DNA from: an uncultured Acetatifactor sp.
Lineage (GTDB): Bacteria > Bacillota > Clostridia > Lachnospirales > Lachnospiraceae
DNA: 64,000 nucleotides
Direction: 5' to 3'
Assembly (NCBI GenBank): GCA_934426825.1
Contig: CAKRYI010000001.1
Coordinates: 124,001 to 188,000, forward strand
Shown here: in pieces, positions 42,758-51,456 of the stretch
Position numbering within the stretch: position 1 is the stretch's first letter
How the letters are laid out: each line of letters opens with the position of its first letter
Translations under genes and position numbers: made by a program
The notes under the pieces: model-generated
What the model saw: only the letters and a program-made list of their open reading frames with translations
Databases searched by the model: none
What the model was told of the DNA's origin: nothing

Positions 42758-44107
42758 ATGAGACTGGATAAATTTTTGTGTGAAATGAATATCGGAACGA
42801 GAAGCCGGGTAAAGGCTCTTTTAAAACAGGGGCTTGTGACAGTGAACGGTAAAACGGTCACAAACGGCGAGCAGAAAATAGACGAAAATCAGGATAAAGT
42901 CACTTATAAGGGGGAACTGCTTTCCTATCAGAAATTCCACTATTATCTGTTGAATAAACCGCAGGGCGTGGTGACGGCGAACAAAGACAATTTATCCGCC
43001 ACGGTACTGGATTTGCTGCCCAAGGAGCTCCGCCGGGGAATTTCGCCGGTGGGGAGGCTTGATAAAGATACGGAAGGCTTATTGATACTTACGGATGACG
43101 GGGATCTTTCCCATCGTCTGCTCGCCCCGTCCAAGCATGTGGATAAGGTGTATCGTGTGACGGTTAAGTCCCCGCTTTCAGAGGAGCAGATTCAGGTATT
43201 AGAGCAGGGAGTGGATATCGGAGAGGACATTGTGACAAAACCGGCTAAGGTGCAGATTTTGGATGACAATACCATTCTTCTCACCATCTGTGAGGGGAAA
43301 TTTCATCAGGTAAAGAGAATGTTGATGGCAGTGGACAATGAGGTAACGGCGCTAAAGAGGGTGCAGTTCGGTTCCCTGACACTGGATGATGGTCTGGCAT
43401 CCGGAACATACCGTGAATTGACCGCAGAAGAGGTTCTGAAGCTGCAAAATCCGAACACCGGCATGATGCAGGGAAAAGAGGCTGTGATATTCGACTTGGA
43501 CGGCTCACTGGTAGATTCCATGTGGATATGGAAAGATATTGACATTGAATATCTTGGAAGGTTTGGAATTGAACTGCCGGAGAAACTGCAATCGGAAATC
43601 GAGGGAATGAGTTTCAGCGAGACGGCGGTTTATTTTAAGGAGCGTTTTGGCATACCGGATTCCATTGAACAGATGAAAGAGGACTGGAACCACATGGCAT
43701 GGGATAAGTACATGAATGAGGTGCCGCTGAAACCGGGAGTTCTGGAGTTTTTGAAGGAGTGCAGGGAACGGGGAATCAAACTGGGCATTGCCACCAGTAA
43801 TTCCAGAGAACTGGTGGAGAATATCGCTGCCGCACACAATCTGCGGGATTATTTTTCCTGCATTATGACAGGCTGCGAGGTAAAGAAAGGGAAACCTTCG
43901 CCGGATATTTATCTTGCGGTAGCGGAAAAACTGCAAGTGGAACCTTCAAAGTGTCTTGTGTTTGAAGATATTATTCCGGGGATTCAGGCTGGAAAAAATG
44001 CCGGGATGGAGGTCTGTGCGGTGGAGGATGATTACTCGGTCGGTGACAGATTGAAAAAGAAACGTCTGGCAGACTACTATATTAATGATTTTTATGGTAT
44101 CTTTTAA
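42758..44107 (+). CDS. Fusion of RsuA-type pseudouridine synthase and HAD-superfamily hydrolase
   Basis: One uninterrupted frame of 449 residues with two enzymes. Residues 1-235 are an RsuA-family 16S rRNA pseudouridine synthase: S4 domain (MRLDKFLCEMNIGTRSRVKA), catalytic Asp102 in GRLDKDTEG, and GKFHQVKRML. Residues 240-449 are a beta-phosphoglucomutase-like HAD hydrolase: Asp246 and Asp248 in FDLDGSLVDS, IATSNSRE, GKPSPDIY and VFEDIIPGIQAG. No good ribosome binding site precedes the internal Met pair at 236-237, so separate synthesis of the HAD part is unlikely. The substrate of the HAD part is unknown. Confidence 0.92.
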   Translation: MRLDKFLCEMNIGTRSRVKALLKQGLVTVNGKTVTNGEQKIDENQDKVTYKGELLSYQKFHYYLLNKPQGVVTANKDNLSATVLDLLPKELRRGISPVGRLDKDTEGLLILTDDGDLSHRLLAPSKHVDKVYRVTVKSPLSEEQIQVLEQGVDIGEDIVTKPAKVQILDDNTILLTICEGKFHQVKRMLMAVDNEVTALKRVQFGSLTLDDGLASGTYRELTAEEVLKLQNPNTGMMQGKEAVIFDLDGSLVDSMWIWKDIDIEYLGRFGIELPEKLQSEIEGMSFSETAVYFKERFGIPDSIEQMKEDWNHMAWDKYMNEVPLKPGVLEFLKECRERGIKLGIATSNSRELVENIAAAHNLRDYFSCIMTGCEVKKGKPSPDIYLAVAEKLQVEPSKCLVFEDIIPGIQAGKNAGMEVCAVEDDYSVGDRLKKKRLADYYINDFYGIF

Positions 44108-44152
44108 ATAATAGGGGAATGAAATAAGGGAAAAAGAAAGGAAGCGTGTGTG

Positions 44153-44926
44153 ATGAATGTAATCGTAATTACCGGAGCGTCCTCCGGAATCGGAATGGAA
44201 TTTGCAATGCAGATGGACAATTATTTTACCAATGTAGATGAATTCTGGCTGATTTCCAGAACCAGAGAAAAATTGGAGGAAGTGGCAAAAGTGCTTCAGC
44301 ACAAGACCCGTATTCTTGCCATGGATATTACAAAGGATGCACAGCTTGAGCGTCTGGAAGACACCTTAAAGGAAAAGAACGCCGTGGTACGCATTCTGGC
44401 AAACTGTGCCGGATACGGTATTATGGGTCCCTTTGCGGCACAAAATGCAGAGGATGAGCTGGGAATGATTCGTCTGAATTGTGAGGCATTAACCAACATT
44501 ACCCACCGCCTGATTCCCTATATGAGAAAGGGAAGCCGGATTATCCAGATGGCATCCTGCGCGGCTTTTTCACCGCAGCCTGATTTCGCGGTTTATGCGG
44601 CAACAAAATCCTATGTGTTAAGTTTTTCCAGAGCGTTGGGAGAGGAGCTTGCCCCTTACGGCATTTATGTGACCAGTGTATGTCCCGGACCGGTGGATAC
44701 GCCTTTCTTTGATATTGCGGAGAGAACCGGAACCACGCTTGCCATCAAGAAGCTGACCCTTGTGGACGCAGAGCAGGTGGTGCAAAAAGCGCTTAAGGAT
44801 TCCTATCACAAACGTCATCTGTCCGTATGCAGTTTCCCTATCCAGTGGTATGCTGCGGTGGCAAAACTGGTACCGCATGATGTGATTTTGAAAATCATGG
44901 CACTGTTAAAGCGCTGTCACATGTAA
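44153..44926 (+). CDS. Short-chain dehydrogenase/reductase
   Basis: NAD(P)-dependent oxidoreductase of the classical SDR family, 257 residues. The cofactor motif is TGASSGIG (residues 7-14 region), NCAGYG follows, and the active site has Ser in MASCAAF and Tyr-Lys in YAATK. PGPVDTPFF is the usual post-catalytic loop. Substrate not predictable; the C-terminal half has a hydrophobic end (VILKIMALLKRC) that may touch the membrane. ATG 44153 follows AAAGGAAGCG. Confidence 0.9.
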   Translation: MNVIVITGASSGIGMEFAMQMDNYFTNVDEFWLISRTREKLEEVAKVLQHKTRILAMDITKDAQLERLEDTLKEKNAVVRILANCAGYGIMGPFAAQNAEDELGMIRLNCEALTNITHRLIPYMRKGSRIIQMASCAAFSPQPDFAVYAATKSYVLSFSRALGEELAPYGIYVTSVCPGPVDTPFFDIAERTGTTLAIKKLTLVDAEQVVQKALKDSYHKRHLSVCSFPIQWYAAVAKLVPHDVILKIMALLKRCHM

Positions 44927-44947
44927 AAAACGGTAAGGAGTAAGACC

Positions 44948-45532
44948 ATGCAACTGTTACGAATGTTTTCTACCGGAAAATACAAGGGGACAAGAAATTA
45001 TCTGAAAACCCAGAGAAAATATGAAATTATAAGGACGGTGCTGTATTTTGCCATATCGCTGTCCTTGTTTGCGGCAGGCTATATCACCACCAAGACAAGA
45101 CTGAATCTTTTGACGCTTGTGGCGGTGCTTGGCTGTCTGCCCGCCTGCAAGAGTACCGTCGGCATGATTATGTTTTTGCGCTTTAAGGGCTGTTCTGATC
45201 AGAATGCAGATTTGATTGAGGCACATATGGAGGGATTGAGCAGTCTGTATGACATGGTGTTTACCTCCTATGACAAGAATTATAATGTGGCGCATATCAC
45301 GGTGAAGGGCAATACGATTTGTGGCTTTACGGAAAACAAAGCCTTTGATGAGCAGAAATTTTACCGGCATATCGGAGACGTTCTCAAGGCGGATGACTTC
45401 CGGGACACCACGGTCAAGATTTTTAAAGATGTGGACAAATATACCGCGCGATTGGAGCAGATGAAGGAATTGAGCGCGGAGGAGCACAATACGGCAGGAA
45501 TTATAAATACCCTGAAAAGTGTGGCTCTATAA
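44948..45532 (+). CDS. Hypothetical protein with two membrane segments
   Basis: A 194-residue protein. A basic N-terminus (TGKYKGTRNYLKTQRKYEI) leads into two hydrophobic helices (about 29-47 and 53-76), then a soluble C-terminal domain of about 115 residues containing LIEAHMEGLSSLYDMVFTSYD and AHITVKGNTICGFTENKAF. I do not recognise the family. It sits 21 bases after the SDR gene and 12 bases before the RluA-type gene, so these likely form one operon. Confidence 0.75.
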   Translation: MQLLRMFSTGKYKGTRNYLKTQRKYEIIRTVLYFAISLSLFAAGYITTKTRLNLLTLVAVLGCLPACKSTVGMIMFLRFKGCSDQNADLIEAHMEGLSSLYDMVFTSYDKNYNVAHITVKGNTICGFTENKAFDEQKFYRHIGDVLKADDFRDTTVKIFKDVDKYTARLEQMKELSAEEHNTAGIINTLKSVAL

Positions 45533-45544
45533 AGGGAAAATACG

Positions 45545-46594
45545 ATGCAGAGTGTAATCATAAGAAGCAATCAGGCAGGACAACGGTTTGACAAATTTTT
45601 ACATAAGTATCTTCCGGAGGCGGGCAGCGGATTTCTTTATAAAATGCTGCGAAAAAAAAATATTACCCTGAATGAAAAGAAGGCGGACGGCAGGGAACTG
45701 TTAAAGGAAGGCGACAAAGTTACCTTCTTTTTTTCAGATGAGACGTTTTCCAAATTTTCCGGTATTTCCGTGGCGGAGGAGGTGGGAAAAGCTACTTTCC
45801 CAAAGGACGCTTCGGGGGACGGACAGGTACAGCAGTATATTGACGCCTACAAGAAGTATGCAGGGAAAATCACGGTGCTTTACGAGGACGAAAATGTGTT
45901 GATTGCGAATAAACCGGTGGGAATCCTCACCCAGAAAGCCAGAGCAAAGGATATGTCGCTGAATGAATGGCTGGTGGGGTATCTGCTTCATGAGGGAAGT
46001 ATTTCCACGGAGGAACTTAGAGCCTTTCACCCGTCGGTGTGCAACCGTCTGGACAGGAATACCAGCGGCATTGTACTTTGCGGAAAGTCTCTGCCCGGTT
46101 CACAGGCACTCAGCCGGGTGATTAAGGACAGAACCATACGCAAATTCTACCGGACCGTATGTGTGGGAGAAATGAAAGAAGATGCGGTGTTAAACGGATA
46201 TTTGCAGAAGGATGAGCGCACCAACCGGGTGACGGTGGTTGAGGAAATCCCGGAGGGTGACAACGGGGATTATGCGCCCATTCACACCGCGTATCACCCC
46301 CTGACGACAAACGGGGAATATACGTTGCTTGAGGTGGAACTGATTACCGGAAAGACGCATCAGATTCGTTCCCACTTGGCATCTGTCGGACATCCCATTA
46401 TCGGGGACGCGAAATACGGAAACCCGAAAGTCAATCAATTTTTCCGAAAGGAAAACGGTCTGCAGAATCAACTGCTCCATGCGTACCGGCTGGAGTTTCC
46501 CAAAGAGACCGGTGTTTTAAATCCCCTCAGCGGGCAGAACGTGACAGCCCCCTGTCCGAAGCTGTTTAAACGTATCACAGAGCAGTTATTTTAA
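45545..46594 (+). CDS. RluA/RluC-type 23S rRNA pseudouridine synthase
   Basis: A 349-residue second RluA-family enzyme in this window. An S4 domain (QAGQRFDKFLHKYLPEAGSG) is followed by an insert and the catalytic domain with Asp in VCNRLDRNTSGIVLCG, and TGKTHQIRSHLASVGHPIIGD. RluC-like by length and S4 content; rRNA positions not predictable. ATG 45545 follows AAAGGGAAAATACG. Confidence 0.92.
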   Translation: MQSVIIRSNQAGQRFDKFLHKYLPEAGSGFLYKMLRKKNITLNEKKADGRELLKEGDKVTFFFSDETFSKFSGISVAEEVGKATFPKDASGDGQVQQYIDAYKKYAGKITVLYEDENVLIANKPVGILTQKARAKDMSLNEWLVGYLLHEGSISTEELRAFHPSVCNRLDRNTSGIVLCGKSLPGSQALSRVIKDRTIRKFYRTVCVGEMKEDAVLNGYLQKDERTNRVTVVEEIPEGDNGDYAPIHTAYHPLTTNGEYTLLEVELITGKTHQIRSHLASVGHPIIGDAKYGNPKVNQFFRKENGLQNQLLHAYRLEFPKETGVLNPLSGQNVTAPCPKLFKRITEQLF

Positions 46595-46618
46595 ATGGGA
46601 AAGGCATAGAAAATCAAG

Positions 46619-47158
46619 ATGGCAACTTGGAATTCCAGAGGTCTGAGAGGCTCAACCTTGGAGGACATGATTAACAGAACAAATGAAAAATATGCGGAGA
46701 ACGGGCTGGCACTGATTCAGAAAATTCCCACTCCGATTACACCGATTAAAATGGACAAGGAACACAGGCAGATTACGCTTGCCTATTTTGAACAGAAGAG
46801 TACCGTGGATTATATCGGCGCCGTGCAGGGGATTCCGGTGTGTTTTGACGCCAAAGAATGTGCGGTGGACACCTTTTCCCTTCAGAACATTCATGAACAT
46901 CAGGTAGAGTTCATGCGTAGGTTTGAAGGACAGGGAGGGGTGGCATTTTTCCTGATTTACTACACCCATAAGGATGTTTTGTATTATCTTCCTTATGAAA
47001 TGCTGCGGTTTTTTTGGGACAGGGCAAAAGAGGGAGGAAGGAAGAGTTTCAGATACGAGGAATTGAATCCGGCGTATGTTTTGCCGAAGAAGAACGGGAT
47101 ATTGGTGCCGTATCTGGAGGGGGTAAAGCTGGATTTGGAGGAGAGGGAAGAGGGGTGA
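46619..47158 (+). CDS. recU: Holliday junction resolvase RecU
   Basis: Firmicute junction-cutting nuclease, 179 residues. The start SRGLRGSTLEDMINRTNEKY, the nuclease core KSTVDYIGAVQGIPVCFDAKE and FFLIYYTHKDVLYYLPYE match the RecU family. It is about 25 residues shorter than Bacillus RecU, mostly at the ends. Together with recG in the window it covers fork regression and resolution, though they are not in one operon. Confidence 0.93.
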   Translation: MATWNSRGLRGSTLEDMINRTNEKYAENGLALIQKIPTPITPIKMDKEHRQITLAYFEQKSTVDYIGAVQGIPVCFDAKECAVDTFSLQNIHEHQVEFMRRFEGQGGVAFFLIYYTHKDVLYYLPYEMLRFFWDRAKEGGRKSFRYEELNPAYVLPKKNGILVPYLEGVKLDLEEREEG

Positions 47159-47195
47159 CAGAGCGTTGATGTGCGGGAACCCGTTTAGGTGCAGA

Positions 47196-47249
47196 GGTTC
47201 GGTGGAGTGCGGAGGTTCGCCGGAGTGTGGAGGTTCGCTGGAGTGCGGG
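47196..47249 (+). repeat. Three tandem 18-base repeats after recU
   Basis: Units at 47196-47213, 47214-47231 and 47232-47249 share GGTTCG-N2-GGAGTG-N-GG with four variable positions. No reading frame or known family explains them. Confidence 0.7.
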
Positions 47250-47347
47250 CAAATATTCCCGCTCAGTTACGCTCTTGCTCCGTAAAAAACGTAGCGGCAC
47301 ATTATGCCGAACGTTTTTTTTAAGGAACTTCGCGGGAATATTTGCCC
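47247..47347. repeat. Nested palindromic element between recU and hisZ
   Basis: GGGCAAATATTCCCGC (47247-47262) and its exact reverse complement (47332-47347) are perfect 16-bp ends. Inside lies a terminator-like hairpin, AAAAAACGT with ACGTTTTTT and an inner CGGCA/TGCCG stem. The layout resembles a small non-coding palindromic repeat or MITE-like element; no target duplication was seen. Confidence 0.55.
47284..47321 (+). terminator. Terminator inside the palindromic element
   Basis: AAAAAACGT (47284-47292) pairs with ACGTTTTTT (47311-47319), with inner CGGCA-CATTA-TGCCG, then Ts to 47321. The likely end of the recU transcript. Confidence 0.75.
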
Positions 47348-47498
47348 TGCAATAACCGCCATATTTTTTAGCATCGGAAAGGGTGGTTATGTCTTATGAC
47401 GGTTCGGAGGACAGTTTCTGCAGGTTGCTTCACCACCAAAACCCTCATATATGTATTGGAATCTTACGCAAAGAGATGAAAATAGAAACAAGAATAAC

Positions 47499-47527
47499 TT
47501 GACAGATGTGGATTCTTTCGATATACT
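47499..47527 (+). promoter_or_regulatory. Promoter of the his operon
   Basis: TTGACA (47499-47504), 17 bases, TATACT (47522-47527): near-consensus sigma-A promoter. Confidence 0.8.
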
Positions 47528-47667
47528 ACATATGATTTATTTTGGTAGTATGGTAGCACGTTACTACAGTAAAGCAAACGGAATGAAGTGAGTTCTAAGA
47601 GTCTTATTTTTAGTATTTTAGTTTAAGCGTTTTAAGAAAAGCGAGAATAGGGAGAGGTATCAGAAAC
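47528..47667 (+). promoter_or_regulatory. his operon leader
   Basis: A 140-base leader between promoter and hisZ with a GTAGTA/TACTAC hairpin at 47545-47567. No T-box sequence, His-rich leader peptide or terminator was seen, so any control mechanism is not evident. The rest of the 47159-47667 gap holds the repeats described separately. Confidence 0.4.
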
Positions 47668-48813
47668 ATGAGTGAGAGATTACTGCATACCCCGGAGGGT
47701 GTAAGGGATATTTACGGAAGGGAATATGCTGCGAAATTAGCGGTGGAGAATCAGATTCATCATGTGATTAACAGCTACGGTTATGAGGACATTCAGACGC
47801 CGACCTTTGAGTTTTTTGATGTGTTTTCCAAGGAAATCGGTACGACGCCCAGCAAGGAGTTGTACAAGTTCTTTGATAAAGAGGGAAATACATTGGTGTT
47901 ACGTCCGGATTTTACACCGTCCATAGCACGCTGTGCCGCAAAATATTTCATGGAGGAGCAGGTGCCCATCCGTTTCAGTTACATGGGAAATACCTTTACC
48001 AACACTTCTAATTTGCAGGGTAAATTAAAAGAAGTGACCCAGATGGGTGCGGAGCTTATCGGGGAATCCCCGGTGGAGGCAGATGCAGAAATCATCAGTC
48101 TGGTGATTGAAGCATTAAAAAGTACCGGGTTGAAGCATTTCCAAATCAGCATCGGCGAGGTCGAATTTTTCAAGGGAATCTGCGAGGAGGCAGGGCTGGA
48201 TGCGGAGACGGAATCCGAATTACATACCTGTATCTCCGGCAAAAATTATTTCGCTACGCAGGAGTTATTGAATGAGAGAAATGTTGCAGAACCGTTTCGC
48301 AGTATTCTGTTACAGGTAGCGGATATGTTCGGTAACATGAATTCCTTATCCGAAGCGAAGGCTCATGTAAAAAATGAACGCTCTTTAGCTGCGATTGAAA
48401 GACTTGAAAAATTGTATGAAGTGCTGAAACTGTACGGTGTGGCAGAATATGTATCCTTTGACCTTGGTATGCTCAGCAAATACAATTATTACACAGGTGT
48501 CATATTTAAGGCATATACCTACGGAGTTGGTGACGCAGTTGTCAAGGGTGGAAGATACAACAATCTTTTACAGAAATTCGGCAAGAAAGCGCCAGCTATC
48601 GGCTTTGTCATTGTAATAGACGATATTTTAGAGGCCCTTTCCAGACAGAAGGTTTCCGTAAAGATTCCGGAGAAAAAACATACCGTGACCTATCATTCTG
48701 GTGACAGCGCTGACTATGAACAGAAATTAAAGGAAGTTCAGAAGTTGAGAAAAGACGGTATCTGCGCAGAACTGGTGCCGGACGAGTCGGTTGTAAATAC
48801 AGAGAATGAATGA
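47668..48813 (+). CDS. hisZ: ATP phosphoribosyltransferase regulatory subunit
   Basis: Histidyl-tRNA-synthetase-like protein that activates short-form HisG and mediates histidine feedback. The 381 residues have LLHTPEGVRDIYG, TPTFEFFDVF (motif 1 region), LRPDFTPSIAR (motif 2) and TGVIFKAYTYGVGDAVVKGGRYNNLL. The anticodon-binding domain of HisRS is absent, as expected. First gene of the his cluster behind a strong promoter. Confidence 0.95.
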   Translation: MSERLLHTPEGVRDIYGREYAAKLAVENQIHHVINSYGYEDIQTPTFEFFDVFSKEIGTTPSKELYKFFDKEGNTLVLRPDFTPSIARCAAKYFMEEQVPIRFSYMGNTFTNTSNLQGKLKEVTQMGAELIGESPVEADAEIISLVIEALKSTGLKHFQISIGEVEFFKGICEEAGLDAETESELHTCISGKNYFATQELLNERNVAEPFRSILLQVADMFGNMNSLSEAKAHVKNERSLAAIERLEKLYEVLKLYGVAEYVSFDLGMLSKYNYYTGVIFKAYTYGVGDAVVKGGRYNNLLQKFGKKAPAIGFVIVIDDILEALSRQKVSVKIPEKKHTVTYHSGDSADYEQKLKEVQKLRKDGICAELVPDESVVNTENE

Positions 48814-48834
48814 CAGGGAATGAGGGAATAGAGG

Positions 48835-49488
48835 ATGAGCGAAGAAAGATATTTGACTTTTGCGCTGGGCAAGGGTCGCCTGGCAAATAAGACTTTGGAA
48901 CTTTTTGAAAAAATCGGTATTACCTGTGAGGAGATGAAGGACAAAAGCTCCCGCAAGCTGATATTTGTAAACGAGGAATTGAAAATGCGGTTTTTCTTAG
49001 CAAAGGGGCCGGATGTTCCCACCTATGTGGAGTACGGCGCTGCGGATATTGGTGTGGTAGGTAAGGACACTATTTTAGAGGAAAACCGGAACGTGTACGA
49101 GGTGCTGGATTTCGGATTCGGAAAGTGCCGTATGTGTGTCTGCGGACCGGCTTCCGCAAGGGAACTGTTGCAGCATCATGAGAGAATCCGTGTTGCCAGC
49201 AAATATCCCGGCATTGCAAAGGACTATTTTTACAATAAGAAGCACCAGACGGTGGACATTATCAAGCTGAACGGTTCCGTGGAATTAGGGCCGTTGGTAG
49301 GACTTTCCGATGTCATTGTGGACATTGTGGAGACCGGTTCCACTTTGAAGGAGAACGGACTGGAGGTTCTGGAGGAAGTTTGTCCGTTGTCTGCGCGCAT
49401 GATTGTAAATCCCGTGAGCATGCAGATGGAAACAGAGCGAATCAAGGAACTCGTAAGCCGAATCCGAAACTGTATCGATAACAAATAA
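48835..49488 (+). CDS. hisG: ATP phosphoribosyltransferase, short form
   Basis: First step of histidine synthesis, joining ATP and PRPP. At 217 residues it is the short form, lacking the regulatory ACT-like domain, and needs HisZ, encoded just upstream. Motifs: LTFALGKGRLANKT, DIGVVGKDTI, RVASKYPGIAKDYF and the PRPP loop DVIVDIVETGSTLKENGL. ATG follows GAATAGAGG. Confidence 0.97.
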   Translation: MSEERYLTFALGKGRLANKTLELFEKIGITCEEMKDKSSRKLIFVNEELKMRFFLAKGPDVPTYVEYGAADIGVVGKDTILEENRNVYEVLDFGFGKCRMCVCGPASARELLQHHERIRVASKYPGIAKDYFYNKKHQTVDIIKLNGSVELGPLVGLSDVIVDIVETGSTLKENGLEVLEEVCPLSARMIVNPVSMQMETERIKELVSRIRNCIDNK

Positions 49489-49530
49489 CCGGAAACAATT
49501 AGTATAAAAAACGGAAAGGAATGATTGAAG

Positions 49531-50826
49531 ATGAGAATAGTATCATTGACAGCCGAAAGCAAAAAGAGTATTTTGGATGACCTGTTAAAGAGAAGTCCGA
49601 ACAATTACGGACAGTATGAATCCACAGTAAACGAGATTATCAGAAGGGTAAAAGGGGAAGGGGACAAGGCTGTTTTCGAGTATACCTTAAACTTTGATAA
49701 ATTTGCCCTGACACCGCAAAATATCAAGGTGACAAGGGAGGAAATCGAGGAGGCTTACAGCAAGCTGGATGCCGAACTAATTGAGGTGATTAAACAGTCT
49801 GCGGAAAATATCCGTTCTTTCCACACAAAGCAGCTTCGCAACAGCTGGTTTGATTCCAAGGAGGACGGCACGATTCTGGGAATGAAAATTACTCCCATTG
49901 CCAAAGCGGGTGTTTATGTACCCGGCGGAAAAGCGGCATATCCCTCCAGCGTTCTTATGAATGTGGTTCCCGCAAAGGTTGCAGGGGTAGGGGAAATCAT
50001 TATGACAACACCTCCCGGAGCGGACGGAAAAGTTAATCCCGGCACGCTGGTTGCGGCGGATATTGCAGGTGTGGATACGATTTATAAAGTCGGCGGCGCC
50101 CAGGCAATTGCGGCCATGGCTTTCGGAACGGAGAGCATTCCCAAGGTGGACAAGATAACCGGCCCCGGCAATATTTTCGTGGCACTGGCAAAGAAAGCCG
50201 TTTACGGATATGTGAGCATTGATTCCATTGCAGGTCCCAGCGAGATTCTGGTTCTTGCGGACGAAACGGCAAATCCCCGTTATGTGGCTGCTGATTTGCT
50301 GTCACAGGCAGAGCACGACGAACTGGCAAGTGCTATTTTGATTACAACCTCAAAGGAACTGGCCAAGAAAGTTTCCGAAGAGGTGGATGGATTTGTAAAA
50401 GTGCTGGAACGTGCGGAGATTATCAAAAAATCTTTGGATAATTACGGATATATTCTTTTGGCAGATACCATGTCCGATGCCATTGACGCGGCAAACGCCA
50501 TTGCCTCCGAGCACTTGGAAATTCTGACAAAGAATCCGTTTGACATTATGACCAGAATCCGGAATGCAGGCGCTATTTTCCTCGGAGAGTATGCGTCAGA
50601 GCCTTTGGGCGATTATTTTGCAGGCCCCAACCACATTCTGCCTACCAACGGAACGGCAAAATTCTTTTCACCGGTCAACGTGGACGATTTCATCAAAAAG
50701 ACCAGCATTATCTCTTACTCCAGAGAGGCGCTGGAAAAGGTTCACAACAATATTGAACTCTTTGCAAAAAGTGAGGGCTTGACGGCTCACGCCAATAGCA
50801 TTAAAGTAAGATTTGAGAAGGAGTAG
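49531..50826 (+). CDS. hisD: Histidinol dehydrogenase
   Basis: Zinc enzyme that oxidises histidinol to histidine in two NAD-dependent steps. The 431 residues show YVPGGKAAYPSSVLMN, GPGNIFVALAKK, AGPSEILVLAD, LSQAEHDELASA (zinc ligands Gln and His), HLEILTKNP and GPNHILPTNGTAKF. ATG 49531 is standard; TTG 49525 is nearer to GGAAAGGA but gives an unusual start. Confidence 0.97.
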   Translation: MRIVSLTAESKKSILDDLLKRSPNNYGQYESTVNEIIRRVKGEGDKAVFEYTLNFDKFALTPQNIKVTREEIEEAYSKLDAELIEVIKQSAENIRSFHTKQLRNSWFDSKEDGTILGMKITPIAKAGVYVPGGKAAYPSSVLMNVVPAKVAGVGEIIMTTPPGADGKVNPGTLVAADIAGVDTIYKVGGAQAIAAMAFGTESIPKVDKITGPGNIFVALAKKAVYGYVSIDSIAGPSEILVLADETANPRYVAADLLSQAEHDELASAILITTSKELAKKVSEEVDGFVKVLERAEIIKKSLDNYGYILLADTMSDAIDAANAIASEHLEILTKNPFDIMTRIRNAGAIFLGEYASEPLGDYFAGPNHILPTNGTAKFFSPVNVDDFIKKTSIISYSREALEKVHNNIELFAKSEGLTAHANSIKVRFEKE

Positions 50827-50830
50827 ACAG

Positions 50831-51418
50831 ATGGCAAGAACAGCGACAATCAAACGTACCACAAAGGAAACCGATATTGCAATGACTCTGAATTTGGACG
50901 GTCAGGGAAGTTCCGAGATTGACACCGGAATCGGCTTTTTCGACCATATGCTGGAAGGCTTTGCAAAACATGGCTTTTTTGACTTAACCTGCAAGATAAA
51001 GGGCGACTTGAATGTGGACGGGCACCACACGGTGGAGGATGCCGGGATTGTTTTGGGACAGGCGATTGCAAAGGCTGTGGGCGACAAGAAAGGAATCCGC
51101 AGATACGGATATTTCATTCTTCCCATGGATGATGCGCTCGCTCTTTGTGCCGTTGACCTCTGTGGACGACCTTATTTAAATTTTGAATGCGAGTTCCCCA
51201 CACAACAGGTTGGACAGCTTGACACGCAGCTTGTCAAAGAATTTTTTTACGCGGTATCTTACAGTGCAGCCATGAATCTGCACATTAAAATGCTGTCGGG
51301 AGAGAACAGCCATCACATGATTGAAGCCGTGTTCAAGGCATTTTCCAAGGCACTTGATATGGCAGTTGGCATGGATGAGCGTATTACGGGTGTGCTGAGT
51401 ACCAAGGGCAGTCTGTAA
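50831..51418 (+). CDS. hisB: Imidazoleglycerol-phosphate dehydratase
   Basis: Manganese enzyme of the sixth step. The 195 residues start ARTATIKRTTKETDI and have TGIGFFDHMLEGFAKHG, DGHHTVEDAGIVLGQA and SGENSHHMIEAVFKAF, the metal-binding histidines. It is the stand-alone dehydratase without a phosphatase domain, normal for Firmicutes. ATG 50831 is four bases past the hisD stop. Confidence 0.97.
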   Translation: MARTATIKRTTKETDIAMTLNLDGQGSSEIDTGIGFFDHMLEGFAKHGFFDLTCKIKGDLNVDGHHTVEDAGIVLGQAIAKAVGDKKGIRRYGYFILPMDDALALCAVDLCGRPYLNFECEFPTQQVGQLDTQLVKEFFYAVSYSAAMNLHIKMLSGENSHHMIEAVFKAFSKALDMAVGMDERITGVLSTKGSL

Positions 51419-51456
51419 CCGTAACGTGGAAGGAACAGGAACGGAGATACATAACG

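Noticed and set aside
47528..47667. T-box riboswitch in front of hisZ
   Set aside because: No TGG-ACC T-box core or terminator-antiterminator pair was found in the 140-base leader.
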